Shown here: positions 16,388-24,404 of the stretch, piece after piece
Position numbering within the stretch: the first letter of the stretch is position 1
Layout: every line of letters starts with the position of its first letter
From: Sphingomonas phyllosphaerae FA2
GTDB lineage: Bacteria > Pseudomonadota > Alphaproteobacteria > Sphingomonadales > Sphingomonadaceae
DNA: 64,000 nucleotides
Direction: 5' to 3'
Assembly: GCF_000427645.1 (NCBI RefSeq)
Contig: NZ_ATYK01000004.1
Location: forward strand, 56,986 to 120,985
Notes under the pieces: generated by a model
What the model was told of the DNA's origin: nothing
The model's database searches: none
What the model saw: the letters and a program-made list of their open reading frames with translations, nothing else
Made by a program: the position numbers and the translations under genes

Positions 16388-17529
16388 CGCGACCTCGCCA
16401 ACGCTTCGATGATGGAGCAAACCCGGTCGACGTCGTTGTCGCTCATCGACGAGCCAGAGGGCAGGCACAGCCCTTCGGCAAACGCCTGCGCCGCCACGTC
16501 TCCGCCAAAATACGAAGCGTCTGCAAATACGGGCTGCAAATGCATCGGCTTCCATAGCGGCCGGCTTTCAATATTGTCTGCCTCTAGGGCAAGGCGAATG
16601 GCTTCGCTGTCCAAACCGCGTGTCTGCGGCCCGATCCGCACCGTCGTAAGCCAGCGGTTGGCCTGCATCCCGGGTGCCTCGCCGCTGAAGCCGAAGCCCG
16701 GCAACGCGCCCAAGCGCTCGCGATACAGCGAATGGATCCGGCGACGCCGCGCTACCCGTTGAACAAGGACCTGCAGCTGCCCGACGCCGATCGCTGCACA
16801 AACATTGCTCAGACGGTAGTTGTAGCCATACGTCGTGTGCTCGTAATGTGCCGCCGGATCACGAGCCTGTGTTGAAAGGAAGCGGGCGCGATCAATCGCT
16901 TCCGCATTGTCGCTTGCCAAAGCGCCTCCGCCGGATGTCGTGATGATTTTGTTGCCGTTGAATGAAAGAATGATGAAATCAGCGCCTTTTCCGGCGTGCT
17001 GACCGTCGCGATAGGAGCCGACTGCCTCTGCTGTATCGCTGATCCATACGAAACCATATTCTCGACGAAGTGCAGCTACTCGGCTGCCATCAATGACATG
17101 ACCGTAAATATCTGTTGTGATCAGCGCCTTAGGCAATGTTCCCCGCTCACGTGCCGTCTTCAGCTGCGTCTCGAGTAGATCCAGGTCGAGCAGAAAATCG
17201 TCCGGGTCGACATCCAGAAAGACCGGCTTGGCTCCCAGATACAGGATTGGAGCCACCCCGCCGATGAACGTCATGGTCGCGCCCCATACCTCATCCCCGG
17301 GGCCGACATCCGATAGCCGCAACGCCAGGTGAAGTGCGGCCGTTCCGCTGGAGAGCGCAGCGACATGTCCCGTGCCGGTTAGACGCGCGAGATCTTCCTC
17401 AAACCGAGTAACCATCGGCCCGGTGGGAGCTATCCAATTGCTCGCAAATACCTCTTCCACCAGCGCGCGCTCCGCACCGCCCATGTGAGGAGACGACAGA
17501 AACATCCGGTTTGGATTGACTTGATGCAC
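16384..17529 (-). CDS. DegT/DnrJ/EryC1/StrS aminotransferase for a 4-keto-6-deoxy sugar
   Basis: This is a 381-residue PLP enzyme. 'ALSSGTAALHLAL' is the phosphate-binding region and Lys194 in 'SFNGNKIITTSGGGAL' is the internal-aldimine lysine. The family (PglE, DesV, ArnB type) aminates keto sugars. With the CapD-like dehydratase it would give a UDP-4-amino-4,6-dideoxyhexose, and the NeuD/PglD-like transferase at 22944-23603 could then acylate that amine. It is the first gene of the minus-strand run 17529 to about 10660, divergent from the acyl cassette across about 308 bp. The start at 17529 gives the normal family N-terminus ('RMFLSSPHMGGAERALVEE'). Confidence 0.93.
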   Translation of the reverse strand: MHQVNPNRMFLSSPHMGGAERALVEEVFASNWIAPTGPMVTRFEEDLARLTGTGHVAALSSGTAALHLALRLSDVGPGDEVWGATMTFIGGVAPILYLGAKPVFLDVDPDDFLLDLDLLETQLKTARERGTLPKALITTDIYGHVIDGSRVAALRREYGFVWISDTAEAVGSYRDGQHAGKGADFIILSFNGNKIITTSGGGALASDNAEAIDRARFLSTQARDPAAHYEHTTYGYNYRLSNVCAAIGVGQLQVLVQRVARRRRIHSLYRERLGALPGFGFSGEAPGMQANRWLTTVRIGPQTRGLDSEAIRLALEADNIESRPLWKPMHLQPVFADASYFGGDVAAQAFAEGLCLPSGSSMSDNDVDRVCSIIEALARSR

Positions 17530-17837
17530 GCCTTACTCCTCGATCACGTCCCGTCGCTCCGGCTTGGACCGAACCGGTGAACGATCCGCGCGGCGCAGCG
17601 CCCTTGGCTGGTTCCCTGTCGATTTTCAACTTCGGACCGGCAATTGATGTACGCTTATGGCATAGGCGCTCGTGCCGCGGCTTGCTAGTTTAACGATCAT
17701 GGGTCGGTGCCGGCCCGATCCGACTGCCACACATTGTCGGACGGCACCCACCTTTATCGAAACGCGCCATGCCTCAGCCTCGTCCACTCACTACTTCAAC
17801 GCTGCGAGCAAACGATGATTGATGTCCGATCCTGCCG
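17530..17837. promoter_or_regulatory. divergent intergenic region between aminotransferase and acyl cassette
   Basis: These 308 bp lie between two divergently transcribed operons and must hold promoters for both. I see no coding frame with family resemblance and no convincing consensus -35/-10 pair or palindrome. The stretch around 17640-17760 is moderately A/T-rich. Confidence 0.4.
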
Positions 17838-18662
17838 ATGAAAGAGGTTCTTGTCGCCGCCAACCAGCTCGCTGGTCGCTTGATCCCGTGCGGTCGTGAC
17901 GGTGCGCCGCTGTTGCTGTGCCTACATGGCGGCGGATGCAACGGCCGGTATTTCCATCTGCCGGGTTTTTCCGTCGCCGAGCGCGCCGTTCAACAAGGGT
18001 TTGACGTCTTGCTTGTGGACCGACCGGGGCATGGCCTGAGCGTGCCCGGCGGGTCGGCCTGTCCGATCGTCGAAGCGGCGGGTCTGCTAACCGGGCTCTT
18101 GGAAGCGATGATGCCGAGGCGTTCGTCGTCGGAGATGGTGTTGCTCGGCCATTCCATCGGCGGCGCGGTGGCACTAACCTTTGCCGCTGCGTCGCGGCTA
18201 CGCATCAGTGCCATTGCCGTTTCGGGTATTGGCCGCTCTCCCACCGAGGCGGCCTTGTCGTGGTTGGCCGACTTCAAGGCGGATAGAGATCGAGTGCCTC
18301 CCATCGACTTCTTCTTCGGCCCAAGGGGCACATACGACTGGCGCGCGCCGATCGCGCTCCGGAGCGCCGCGGAGACTTGGCATTTGGACGAGGTTTGCGA
18401 AGTGCTGCTGGCATGGCCCCGGCGTTTCGATGCGATCGCCGCGCGCCTGACGATGCCAATTTCCATTTCTCTATCAGAGCATGAAAAAATATGGGATCTA
18501 GCTGAGTTGGCTTCCGGCAAGTTTGCGGCACAATTTGGTAACACGTCACACATGACATCGGATGTGCTTCCAGCGGGTGGGCATTTGTATGAGCTTCACT
18601 CGAACGGTCCGCAGATGGTGCAGGCGCAACTTGCCTTCTTGATCGCGGCATGCGGGCGCTAG
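17838..18662 (+). CDS. alpha/beta hydrolase of the acyl cassette
   Basis: The 274-residue protein has the alpha/beta-hydrolase fold: an oxyanion region 'LLCLHGGGCNGRYF', the nucleophile elbow 'LLGHSIGGAVAL' (Ser at about 105) and a late His in 'PAGGHLYELH' (about 248). There is no signal peptide, so it should be cytoplasmic. It opens the plus-strand cassette of ketoacyl synthases, ACP, reductase and Rieske oxygenase, which suggests a thioesterase or acyltransferase acting on the ACP-bound product. That role is inferred; the fold alone also fits an esterase. Base composition is lower in GC than the rml operon downstream. Confidence 0.85.
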   Translation: MKEVLVAANQLAGRLIPCGRDGAPLLLCLHGGGCNGRYFHLPGFSVAERAVQQGFDVLLVDRPGHGLSVPGGSACPIVEAAGLLTGLLEAMMPRRSSSEMVLLGHSIGGAVALTFAAASRLRISAIAVSGIGRSPTEAALSWLADFKADRDRVPPIDFFFGPRGTYDWRAPIALRSAAETWHLDEVCEVLLAWPRRFDAIAARLTMPISISLSEHEKIWDLAELASGKFAAQFGNTSHMTSDVLPAGGHLYELHSNGPQMVQAQLAFLIAACGR

Positions 18663-18744
18663 CTCTTGCCGCGTGGCCCGGCCAGTTTGCCGTAGACGAA
18701 GCTGAAGCGCTCCCCTAAAAGCGGCCACCGAGATCGTGACCATC

Positions 18745-19794
18745 ATGCCCTCCCTTCCTCTTGCGCGCTCGCGTCACGATGTTCCTGCCTGTATCGCCTG
18801 TGTCGCGACGCATGTGCCGGACGAGGTTCTTAGCAATGAGCAACTGGCCGCTGAGTTTTCGGGCTGGACCGCCGACAAGATTTTTGAAAAAACCGGCATT
18901 CGGGAACGCCGGATCGCGGCGAAAGGCGAAACCGCGCTTGATCTCGCCGTTGCCGCTGCCGAGCGGCTGTTCGCTGAAAATTCTAAGCCGCGTGAGCTGG
19001 TCGACTTCGTTATCCTGTGTACGCAGGCGCCCGACCACATTCTTCCGAGTTCGTCCTGCATCCTGCAGGAGCGGCTCTCGCTACGTAAGGCGATCGGCGC
19101 GATCGACGTCAATCTCGGATGCTCTGGCTTTGTTTATGGACTGTCACTCGCTGCGGGGTTGATAAGTGCAGGCGCTGCCAGCAATATTCTACTGGTTACA
19201 GCTGATACCTATTCAAAGTATATAAACGACCGCGACAAAAGTGTGCGTACGCTTTTCGGCGATGGCGCTGCGGCAACCCTAATCTGCGCCGACGGGAAAG
19301 GTGACGCCGGTATCGGGCCGTTCAATTTCGGCACGGATGGTAGTGGCGCCGATCGGTTGATCGTCCCTGCTGGTGGGTTTCGGCGCCCATCGGATGCTTG
19401 CAGTTCCGTCGAGGTCGAAGATCGCTCCGGCAACGTGCGCAGCGCTGATGATCTTTTCATGGATGGCGCTGCTGTAATGAGCTTCACGCTGCGGGAGGTG
19501 CCGACCATGTTTCGCAATCTTCTTGAGCGGGCGAACTTGGATGAGGCTGATCTTTCGGCCATCATTCTTCATCAGGCCAACAAATTCATGTTGGATTCTC
19601 TTCAAAAGAAGATGAAAATCCCAGAAGAGAAAATGCCCCGGCGTTATGAGCAAATTGGCAACACCGTGTCATCTACAATCCCGTTCGTTCTCGAGCAAGA
19701 GATCGCATCCGGACGCTTGGGGGAAGGATCGCGCGTGGCGCTTTTGGGTTTTGGCGTCGGCTTGTCATGGGCTGGTGCAATAGTAACCTTTTGA
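18745..19794 (+). CDS. 3-oxoacyl-ACP synthase III family protein, first copy
   Basis: The protein has about 349 residues from the ATG at 18745; a GTG at 18736 is an alternative. All three thiolase-fold catalytic residues are present: Cys126 in 'DVNLGCSGFVYGL', His in 'ILHQANKFM' and Asn in 'QIGNTVSSTIP'. FabH-type enzymes condense an acyl-CoA starter with malonyl-ACP, so the intact triad predicts real condensing activity rather than a ketoreductase- or transferase-only relative. It is followed within 20 bp by its own acyl carrier protein gene and then by a second FabH-like gene. Similar small fabH-acp sets are known in sugar-modification loci such as the Campylobacter flagellar modification region. 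The starter is unknown. Confidence 0.92.
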   Translation: MPSLPLARSRHDVPACIACVATHVPDEVLSNEQLAAEFSGWTADKIFEKTGIRERRIAAKGETALDLAVAAAERLFAENSKPRELVDFVILCTQAPDHILPSSSCILQERLSLRKAIGAIDVNLGCSGFVYGLSLAAGLISAGAASNILLVTADTYSKYINDRDKSVRTLFGDGAAATLICADGKGDAGIGPFNFGTDGSGADRLIVPAGGFRRPSDACSSVEVEDRSGNVRSADDLFMDGAAVMSFTLREVPTMFRNLLERANLDEADLSAIILHQANKFMLDSLQKKMKIPEEKMPRRYEQIGNTVSSTIPFVLEQEIASGRLGEGSRVALLGFGVGLSWAGAIVTF

Positions 19795-19813
19795 CCTTTT
19801 TGGAGAAGTTGTG

Positions 19814-20026
19814 ATGTCGGAATTCTATGAAGGTATGGCAGAAATCCTCGAGGTTGACGCTACCGAGATCAATGCGGACTATGAGTTGGGCGAAGCCTGG
19901 GATTCTCTGGCGATCGTTTCCACGATAGCATTGGTCGACGAAGTGTTCGACAAAGCGATCGGTGCAGACACCTTGCAGGAATGCAGGACGGTCGGCGATA
20001 TTGAGAAAGCGGCGCAAGCGGCCTGA
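19814..20026 (+). CDS. dedicated acyl carrier protein
   Basis: This is a 70-residue acidic helical protein. The phosphopantetheine site is Ser31 in 'GEAWDSLAIVSTI'; the usual DSL signature is intact, with a Trp before it rather than the common Leu/Met. An in-frame GTG lies directly before the ATG; the ATG at 19814 has a GGAGAAG Shine-Dalgarno at 19802-19808. It sits between two ketoacyl synthase III genes, 19 bp after the first and 1 bp before the second, so it is very likely the private carrier for their products rather than the housekeeping AcpP. Confidence 0.93.
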   Translation: MSEFYEGMAEILEVDATEINADYELGEAWDSLAIVSTIALVDEVFDKAIGADTLQECRTVGDIEKAAQAA

Positions 20027-20027
20027 C

Positions 20028-21077
20028 ATGCACAATCTTCCCGAACTTGCTACCGGTCGTGCTGCCGTTGTCGGTAACGCGAGCATAAAGGGTGTTGTGG
20101 CCTGCGTGCCGCCGCACCGTGTCGGCAACGATGTCTTCGTCGAGCGGTTTGGGGAGAGTGTCGCTGAAGTCACAAAGATGACGGGGGTCGCGCATCGTCA
20201 CTGGGTCGATGCAAATACCACCACGTCCGACCTTTGCGCCGAGGCTGCAACGAGGCTGATGGCAGGCCTCGACTGGTCGACGGACTCGATCGATGCGATC
20301 TTATTCATCTCGCAAACGCCGGATTACCGATTGCCAGCGACGGCCGCTGTTCTGCAGGCGCGGCTTGAACTGCGGCCCGGCATCATCGCGTTTGATGTGA
20401 ATCTTGGCTGCTCGGCGTATCCGTACGGGCTCTGGCTTGCGATGACGATGGTCGCGACCGGGGCGGCGCGTCGTGTCCTGCTGGCGGTCGGTGATACGAG
20501 CAGCCGGGTTGTCGATCCGTCCGACCGCTCAACGGCGCTGCTGTTCGGCGACGCTGGTAGCGTGACGGCGATCGAATACGATCCCCTTGCCCCCGTTGCC
20601 AGCTTCGTGCTGGGCAGCGATGGCCGCGGTGCACAAAATCTCATCATTCCGCAGGGCGCGTTTCGTGATGGCGCAGCGCGGGGCGATCACGATCAGACCC
20701 GCCTCTTTATGGATGGCGGAGAAATATTCACCTTTACCCTCAAGGCCGTGCCGCCACTCGTCGCCGACACATTTCGCTTGGCCGAAGCGTCGGCCGACGA
20801 TTACGACGCGTTCCTGTTCCACCAGGCTAATGCGTTTATGATCAAGCATTTGGCCAAGAAGAGCAAGTTGCCAACCGACAAGGTTCCGATTAATATCGAT
20901 CGCTATGGGAACACAAGCAGCGCGACTATTCCGCTCTTGATTGCTGATGATCTGTCGGAGCGGCTGCGTTCCTCGACAATGCGGCTGGCCATGTTTGGAT
21001 TTGGCGTCGGGTACAGCTGGGCGTCTGCATCGATCACGATTGGTCGACTTGCCTGTGTAGAAACCATTACATCGTGA
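20028..21077 (+). CDS. 3-oxoacyl-ACP synthase III family protein, second copy
   Basis: The protein has 349 residues from the ATG at 20028, one base after the ACP stop; an upstream extension of the frame overlaps the ACP gene and is not credible. The catalytic set is Cys128 in 'DVNLGCSAYPYGL', His in 'FLFHQANAFM' and Asn in 'DRYGNTSSATIPLL', so it is also an active-type FabH. It is clearly related to the first copy but diverged, so it is not a recent duplication. Two such enzymes with one ACP could give two successive condensations or work as a heterodimer; neither can be told from sequence. Its stop overlaps the reductase start (GTGA). Confidence 0.92.
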   Translation: MHNLPELATGRAAVVGNASIKGVVACVPPHRVGNDVFVERFGESVAEVTKMTGVAHRHWVDANTTTSDLCAEAATRLMAGLDWSTDSIDAILFISQTPDYRLPATAAVLQARLELRPGIIAFDVNLGCSAYPYGLWLAMTMVATGAARRVLLAVGDTSSRVVDPSDRSTALLFGDAGSVTAIEYDPLAPVASFVLGSDGRGAQNLIIPQGAFRDGAARGDHDQTRLFMDGGEIFTFTLKAVPPLVADTFRLAEASADDYDAFLFHQANAFMIKHLAKKSKLPTDKVPINIDRYGNTSSATIPLLIADDLSERLRSSTMRLAMFGFGVGYSWASASITIGRLACVETITS

Positions 21078-21829
21078 ATGGCACATCATCTCGCCCGTTT
21101 GCCGGCAAGAAGATCGTCATTGCTGGCGCCTCCTCAGGCCTTGGTCGTGCCGCGGCGCTCGGTTTAGCGGATAGCGGTGCACAACTGGTCCTGCTCGGAC
21201 GGAATGAAGAGCGGCTTCGCGATATTTCCGAACGCACTGGCGGACATCGTTGGATGGTGGTGGACCTGGCGAGCGACGACGCTGCGGACGATGCCATTCG
21301 GGCCATTGCGGTCGACGGAGCAATCAACGGCATTTTCCATTCGGCAGGCATCAGTCTGGTTGCTCCAATGCGGCTGACGAAAACAGGCCAGATACAGGAA
21401 TTGTTCGGTGCCGCGGTGTTCGGCGCTTTGGGTGTCGCCCGAGCGATCAGCCGAAAGAACGTCATGCACGATCATGGATCTGTGGTGTTCATGTCGTCGG
21501 TTTCTGCGCTCCGCGGGCGCCGCGGCATGGTCGCTTACTCGGCATCCAAAGCCGCAACGAGCGGTATGGTACGGGCGCTGGCCGTGGAACTTGCCGATCG
21601 GCACATACGCGTGAATGCGATCACCGCCGGAGCTATCGAAACCGAGATGCATCATGATTTCGCCAATTCCGTGAGCGAGGAAATGGTACGGAACTACCGC
21701 AACCTTCATCCGCTTGGATTTGGGCGTGCGGAAGATGTCGCTAATGCCGTCATGTTCCTGTTGAGCGATGCATCGCGGTGGATCACCGGCATTGATCTGC
21801 CGGTAGACGGCGGGTACGCGGCCAAATAG
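21074..21829 (+). CDS. short-chain dehydrogenase/reductase (FabG-like)
   Basis: This is a 251-residue classical SDR. It has 'GASSGLGRAAALG' for cofactor binding, a catalytic Ser in 'VVFMSSVSALRG', and Tyr/Lys in 'VAYSASKAATSG'. The C-terminus 'DLPVDGGYAAK' is typical of 3-oxoacyl-ACP reductases. The start is GTG at 21074, overlapping the preceding stop by 4 bp, so it is translationally coupled to the ketoacyl synthase. Its likely job is to reduce the 3-oxoacyl group on the cassette ACP to a 3-hydroxyacyl group. No dehydratase or enoyl reductase is present, which predicts that the hydroxyl is kept. Confidence 0.92.
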   Translation: MNGTSSRPFAGKKIVIAGASSGLGRAAALGLADSGAQLVLLGRNEERLRDISERTGGHRWMVVDLASDDAADDAIRAIAVDGAINGIFHSAGISLVAPMRLTKTGQIQELFGAAVFGALGVARAISRKNVMHDHGSVVFMSSVSALRGRRGMVAYSASKAATSGMVRALAVELADRHIRVNAITAGAIETEMHHDFANSVSEEMVRNYRNLHPLGFGRAEDVANAVMFLLSDASRWITGIDLPVDGGYAAK

Positions 21830-21862
21830 CGCTAATCTGCACCTTCAAGGGACGTTTTTTTG

Positions 21863-22984
21863 ATGATCCCGAACATCAACTATCATGATTCTGCGTTACT
21901 CGACACCGAGCTGATGCAGCTATTTAAGACCGGTTGGCAATTTGTTGCTATGACCGATGAGTTGGCCAGCAATCGCGATTTCGTTTGCGTAAATTACCTC
22001 GGCGATTCGGTCGTGGTACAAAATTTCAAGGGTGAGTTGCGCGCCTTCAAGAACGTGTGCACGCACCGACTTAACCTGATCCAGACTGTGGATCGAGGTA
22101 ACCGGCATCTGATGTGCGCATATCATGGCTGGGTCTTCGATGCAGCAGGTATGCCGCTTGGTAAAGGTGGCTTCATTCCGACTGATGCGGAGCCAGCCCG
22201 TCTGTGCCTAACGCGATACAAGGTCGCGTCCTGCGGGAAGTTCGTGTTCGTGTCACGCGATCTGTCAGGGCCTTCTCTGGAGGAGTACCTTGGTGATTTC
22301 GCGTCGTTGCTCGCCGATCTAAGCCGACATATCGGGCAAGAAACGTATTATGGGTCGGTGCCGCACGCGGCCAATTGGAAGCTATTGGTCGAGAACGTCC
22401 TGGAATGTTACCATTGTTCGACGGTGCATCCCGAGACGTTCGTCACCGGTCTTGGTGTAGGGCGAAGGCCGATCGCAGATATCCAAAACGCCGGCTTGCA
22501 TTCCAGCAGTCATTTCCCGCGCGTCCCGACTCGGCGAGAAGCACTGCGGAAGAAAATTGTTTCTCATCTCGACAGCCGCACGTTCGTGCATGACTCTTTC
22601 TTTCACATCTATGTCTTTCCCAATCTGTTTATCTCGTCGACGGAAGGCGCAGCCTTCTACGTTGGCCACGCGCTGCCGAACGGCGCTCTCACGACGACGC
22701 TGCGCGTCCGGCTTTTTGAGCCTAACGTGGAATTGACTGACGCCGGTCGGCTTCGGCAGGATGCGATCAACAAACAAGGTTCGGCTCTTGCGCTCCAAGT
22801 CATCGAAGAAGACCGTGCGATCTTGGAAACGGTCCAGCGGGGCATCATCGCGGCCGATCGCCCGTCGGTCCTTGGAGCCGAAGAAGTACGGATTCGCGCT
22901 TTTCACGATGCCTACACGCAGATGATGGCAGGACGCGCTTCCGTCACGACGACGAACGAGGTTCTCCCAAACGAAGTCGCTTAG
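21863..22984 (+). CDS. Rieske [2Fe-2S] non-heme iron oxygenase, catalytic subunit
   Basis: The protein has 373 residues from the ATG at 21863; an in-frame TTG lies just before it. The Rieske cluster ligands are C66-x-H68 ('VCTHR') and C85-x-x-H88 ('CAYHGW'). The mononuclear iron site shows His184 and His189 in 'LECYHCSTVH'. The family (GbcA, CntA, aromatic-ring oxygenase alpha subunits) hydroxylates or demethylates varied substrates and needs a reductase; none is encoded nearby, so it must borrow electrons. It lies 33 bp after the reductase gene in the same direction. I infer that it hydroxylates the acyl chain or the sugar, but the substrate is unknown. The last 41 bp overlap the convergent acyltransferase gene. 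Confidence 0.93.
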   Translation: MIPNINYHDSALLDTELMQLFKTGWQFVAMTDELASNRDFVCVNYLGDSVVVQNFKGELRAFKNVCTHRLNLIQTVDRGNRHLMCAYHGWVFDAAGMPLGKGGFIPTDAEPARLCLTRYKVASCGKFVFVSRDLSGPSLEEYLGDFASLLADLSRHIGQETYYGSVPHAANWKLLVENVLECYHCSTVHPETFVTGLGVGRRPIADIQNAGLHSSSHFPRVPTRREALRKKIVSHLDSRTFVHDSFFHIYVFPNLFISSTEGAAFYVGHALPNGALTTTLRVRLFEPNVELTDAGRLRQDAINKQGSALALQVIEEDRAILETVQRGIIAADRPSVLGAEEVRIRAFHDAYTQMMAGRASVTTTNEVLPNEVA

Positions 22985-23603
22985 CAGCCGGCGTGAACAT
23001 TGTTGCCCCCGCCGGAACGCGGCGAAGTACCAATGCGGCGGCGCCAATCCGCGCATCGTCACCGACATGAATGTTGGGCATGATGCGAGCGCCGGATCCC
23101 ACCATGACCCGTTTTCCTAAATTTGCGCCTCCCATTACATCCACATGTGAACTGATAGTGGTAAAATCACCGGCTGATGCATCGTGACCAAGCCCTGAAA
23201 ATGATAAAATAGTCACGAAGTCGCCGAGGACTGTATCAGCTGTGTTCATGGAGAACGGCGCCATGATAACGCCCTCCCCATGTCGATGATTTCGACCAAG
23301 CACCACACTAGGATGGATAAGGGAAGCGAACTTCCCTCCGCGCTCGCGCAAAGACTCAACCATGAGAGCTTTGGTAGCCGGATTACCGACTGCGAGCAGA
23401 AATCTATCCTCGTCGTTTACTCGAAAATCTTTAAAGTGTCCAAGCCAAGGGGTAATGTGGCCGTCCATCGCCTGAGGGCGGTCATCGATAAACCCGGCTA
23501 AGGGCGGAAGGCTTCCCGCCTCGGCGCAATGATCGGTCCACGAGGCAAGTTCACGACCAAAACCACCGCCACCAACCAATATCAGCCGAGTATCCTTATT
23601 CAC
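22944..23603 (-). CDS. PglD/NeuD-family sugar O-/N-acyltransferase
   Basis: The protein has 219 residues from a GTG at 23603, preceded by the Shine-Dalgarno GAAGGA; an upstream ATG would add 11 unlikely residues. The N-terminal Rossmann-like UDP-sugar binding domain ('LILVGGGGFGRELASW') is followed by left-handed beta-helix hexapeptide repeats. The catalytic His region is 'FSGLGHDASAGDFTTISSHV', as in PglD. PglD acylates the 4-amino group of UDP-4-amino-sugars using acetyl-CoA; here the donor might instead be the special acyl group made by the convergent cassette. It is transcribed towards the Rieske gene and overlaps it by 41 bp. Confidence 0.9.
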   Translation of the reverse strand: MNKDTRLILVGGGGFGRELASWTDHCAEAGSLPPLAGFIDDRPQAMDGHITPWLGHFKDFRVNDEDRFLLAVGNPATKALMVESLRERGGKFASLIHPSVVLGRNHRHGEGVIMAPFSMNTADTVLGDFVTILSFSGLGHDASAGDFTTISSHVDVMGGANLGKRVMVGSGARIMPNIHVGDDARIGAAALVLRRVPAGATMFTPAAKRLRLGEPRSSS

Positions 23604-23811
23604 AATAATTCCTTCTCTATTTCGACCGTACATCAAATGTAGACATTGATGTAGGTGCGTTTTACATTGAAATATGCTTTTGAAGATTTTAGCTATCTAT
23701 GTCACGCTTGCATTTATCATGATTATCTTGGCGTTGATTGCGTGTTTACGGGAGGCTGCCAGCCATGTACAGCGCGGGTCAATTGTTGGTTCAGCCGTTT
23801 AGTAGGTGGTA

Positions 23812-24393
23812 ATGTCAGTGGACAATGCACGTCCGTCGATGGTGCAGCTCATCCGCCCACGCCGTTTCGGCGACAGCCGCGGCTGGTTCACCGAGACCTA
23901 CAACCGCGAGACCTTCGCCGCGCTCGGCATCGACTGCACGTTCGTGCAGGACAATCACTCGCTCTCCGCGCCCGCCTTCACGTTGCGGGGGCTGCATTTC
24001 CAAACGCCTCCGCGCGGGCAGGACAAGCTGGTGCGTTGTGTCAACGGACGGATCTACGACGTCGCGGTCGACGTGCGCGCCGGCTCGCCGACCTATGGGC
24101 AGTGGGTCGGAGCCGAACTGAGCGCCGAGAACGGCCATCAGCTCTTCATCCCCGTCGGCTTCGCACACGGCTTCGTCACGCTCGAGCCCGATTGCGAGGT
24201 CACCTACAAATGCTCGGACACCTATGCCCCCGCGCATGATGGCGGGATCCGCTGGGAAAGCGTCGGGATCGACTGGCCGCTCCCCGCCGGCGTCACGCCC
24301 GAGCTGAGCGAAAAGGACAAGGTGCAGCCGACGCTCGCCGACTTCGACAGCCCCTTCGCCTATGACGGCCGTCCGCTGACGCCGCTCGCCTGA
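23812..24393 (+). CDS. rmlC: dTDP-4-dehydrorhamnose 3,5-epimerase
   Basis: The protein has 193 residues from the ATG at 23812; a GTG at 23806 is possible. The cupin-fold RmlC signature is clear: '[12 protein letters not shown]', '[10 protein letters not shown]', '[16 protein letters not shown]' and '[15 protein letters not shown]', including the His/Asp catalytic pair region. It epimerises C3 and C5 of dTDP-4-keto-6-deoxy-glucose, the third step of dTDP-L-rhamnose synthesis. It is the first gene of a four-gene operon (C-B-D-A), 11 bp before rmlB. GC rises sharply here compared with the acyl cassette upstream. Confidence 0.97.
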   Translation: MSVDNARPSMVQLIRPRRFGDSRGWFTETYNRETFAALGIDCTFVQDNHSLSAPAFTLRGLHFQTPPRGQDKLVRCVNGRIYDVAVDVRAGSPTYGQWVGAELSAENGHQLFIPVGFAHGFVTLEPDCEVTYKCSDTYAPAHDGGIRWESVGIDWPLPAGVTPELSEKDKVQPTLADFDSPFAYDGRPLTPLA

Positions 24394-24404
24394 GGACCGA
24401 CTAC

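Noticed and set aside
1..17529. Gellan/sphingan biosynthesis cluster
   Set aside because: The gene set lacks the recognisable sphingan glucosyl- and glucuronosyltransferases and contains amino-sugar genes instead; only rhamnose synthesis and Wza/Wzc are shared.
23604..23811. TTGAAA box near 23668 as a sigma-70 promoter for rmlC
   Set aside because: The region is A/T-rich and probably holds the promoter, but no -10 element at acceptable spacing matches well enough to call.
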